A DNA stretch of 8,195 bases from CALBZH01 sp964538515 (GTDB lineage Bacteria; Desulfobacterota; Syntrophobacteria; Syntrophobacterales; Syntrophobacteraceae): NCBI GenBank assembly GCA_964538515.1, contig CAZIEW010000102.1, forward strand, positions 1 to 8,195, written 5' to 3'. The notes under the pieces are model-generated. The model had not been told where the DNA came from and did not search any database. It was given only the letters and a program-made list of their open reading frames with translations. Below are positions 7,209-8,195 of the stretch, piece after piece. How positions within the stretch are numbered: position 1 is the stretch's first letter; the number at the start of each line of letters is the position of its first letter. The position numbers and the translations under genes were made by a program.

Positions 7209-8191
7209 TGGAGGCCCTCGTTGCGAGCGTCTGGAGCACAATGTCCGAGCTGCTCCTTCGTGTTCTTCCCGTGACGTTCGTGGCGCTTTTCGGCACCGAG
7301 CTGCTGGTGCAGCTCGGCCTCATGAGAAGGCTCGAGTGGCTGGGCAAGCCGTTGACCCGGGTCTCCCGTCTGCCCCCGGTCACCACCCTGACCTTCATCG
7401 CGGGGATCGGATCGCTCGTCGCGGCCAACAGCATGCTGGCGGCCTACCGCAACGACGGAAGGATCGACGACCGGGAGCTGGTCCTCTCCTCGCTTCTGAA
7501 CAGCATTCCCATCTACCTCAAGGAGCTTCTAACCTACCACTTTCCGGTGATCTTCCCCCTCCTGGGACCGTGGGTCGGAACGATCTACTTCATGACCTTC
7601 TGGCTGGCGGGGCTCATCAAGCTGCTGTTCATCGTCCTGGGGGGAAGGCTGATGCTCGGGAAGGGCGAAAGGCCGTTGACGGTGGAAGCAGCGGGGAGGA
7701 CCGAGCCGCCCTCCGAAGAAACCCGACGGCCACGGACGTTCGTGCTCCTCATCCAAGATACCTTCCGAAGTCAGATGAGGCTGTTCACACGCATCGCGAC
7801 CTACTACGTGGTCGTCACCCTGGTCGTGCTCGTGTGCATGGAGCTGGGGCTCTTCCGGTGGATGGACTCTCTCATCGGCCCCATGGTCGGGCGCTTCGGG
7901 CTGCCCTCGTCCGTCATTGCCCCGCTCAGCGCCTACGCCGTCAATCCCACCGTCGGTCTCACTTCCATCTCCACCCTGCTCCACAGCCGGGCGATCACCG
8001 AGTACCAGGCCATCCTGGCGTTGCTCATCGGCGGGTTCCTCATGCTGCCCATGATCTATGCCCGGTCCATGCTTCCCAAGTACGTCGTGATCTTCGGTGT
8101 CAGGCTTGGATCCCTCATTGTGGCTCTCTCCGTGGGATTCACCCTTGTAGCGCGGGCCATCATGCTGGCGGTTGTCCTGATGACGGGGTGA
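7208..8191 (+). CDS. Gate-domain (nucleoside-recognition type) integral membrane protein, putative transporter
   Basis: A 327-residue multi-helix inner-membrane protein. It has two related halves joined by a charged loop at about 150-177. In the first half LP (55-56) is followed 31 residues later by an Ile in GRIDDREL; in the second, LP (232-233) is followed 31 residues later by an Ile in RAITEYQA. Each leads into another hydrophobic helix, so the halves align without gaps. This layout matches the Gate/nucleoside-recognition family, whose fold is also seen in the membrane part of the FeoB iron transporter and in SpmA/YjiH-like proteins. Its ATG shares a base with the cobN stop (TAATG), and AAGGAG at 7191-7196 is its ribosome binding site, so it should be made together with the chelatase. 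Transport of a metal ion or of the chelatase substrate or product is inferred from context only; the family label does not prove nucleoside binding. Confidence 0.8.
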   Translation: MEALVASVWSTMSELLLRVLPVTFVALFGTELLVQLGLMRRLEWLGKPLTRVSRLPPVTTLTFIAGIGSLVAANSMLAAYRNDGRIDDRELVLSSLLNSIPIYLKELLTYHFPVIFPLLGPWVGTIYFMTFWLAGLIKLLFIVLGGRLMLGKGERPLTVEAAGRTEPPSEETRRPRTFVLLIQDTFRSQMRLFTRIATYYVVVTLVVLVCMELGLFRWMDSLIGPMVGRFGLPSSVIAPLSAYAVNPTVGLTSISTLLHSRAITEYQAILALLIGGFLMLPMIYARSMLPKYVVIFGVRLGSLIVALSVGFTLVARAIMLAVVLMTG

Positions 8192-8195
8192 GTCG

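Noticed and set aside
3030..7241. 1403-codon open frame on the minus strand opposite the chelatase gene
   Set aside because: Its codons line up exactly with cobN codons, so a stop would need a TTA, CTA or TCA codon in cobN. These Leu and Ser codons are rare in GC-rich genes, which explains the openness. The translation has no recognisable domain, while the + strand encodes a clear CobN.

Overview
The window is GC-rich with strong Shine-Dalgarno sites and tightly packed genes, all on the + strand. Protein features point to an anaerobic bacterium, most likely a deltaproteobacterium of the Syntrophobacter/Desulfo- type. This is an inference from the style of the CobN-like protein and overall composition; no rRNA or other taxonomic marker is present.

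Layout. (1) 52-2902: a complete three-gene ABC importer of the cobalamin/iron-complex (BtuFCD/FecBCD) family, in the order secreted binding protein, FecCD-type permease, ATPase. The genes overlap at their stop/start codons and form one operon. (2) 2903-3320: a 418-base gap with no recognisable gene. It holds several inverted repeats, including a perfect 10-base pair of arms, and two mutually exclusive short stems. (3) 3321-7208: a full-length 1295-residue CobN/BchH/ChlH-family chelatase large subunit. It carries an unusual four-cysteine cluster (C507, C514, C519, C524) just before the family GTHG motif, and a Cys-Cys-Cys run (1096-1098) where well-known CobN proteins have an acidic DSDD-type segment. 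(4) 7208-8191: a 327-residue integral membrane protein of the nucleoside-recognition/Gate-domain type, built from two related halves. Its start codon overlaps the cobN stop codon.

How they may work together. The importer would bring a metal chelate (corrinoid, siderophore or heme-like) across the inner membrane. The CobN-like protein would insert metal into, or possibly remove it from, a tetrapyrrole in the cytoplasm. The Gate-domain protein, translationally coupled to the chelatase, is a plausible transporter for the metal or the product. No CobS/CobT or ChlI/ChlD ATPase partner and no TonB receptor lies within the window, so whether this is cobalt chelation for B12 or a different tetrapyrrole/metal module is open. 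The most interesting points are the cysteine-rich CobN variant and its coupling to the Gate-domain membrane protein.
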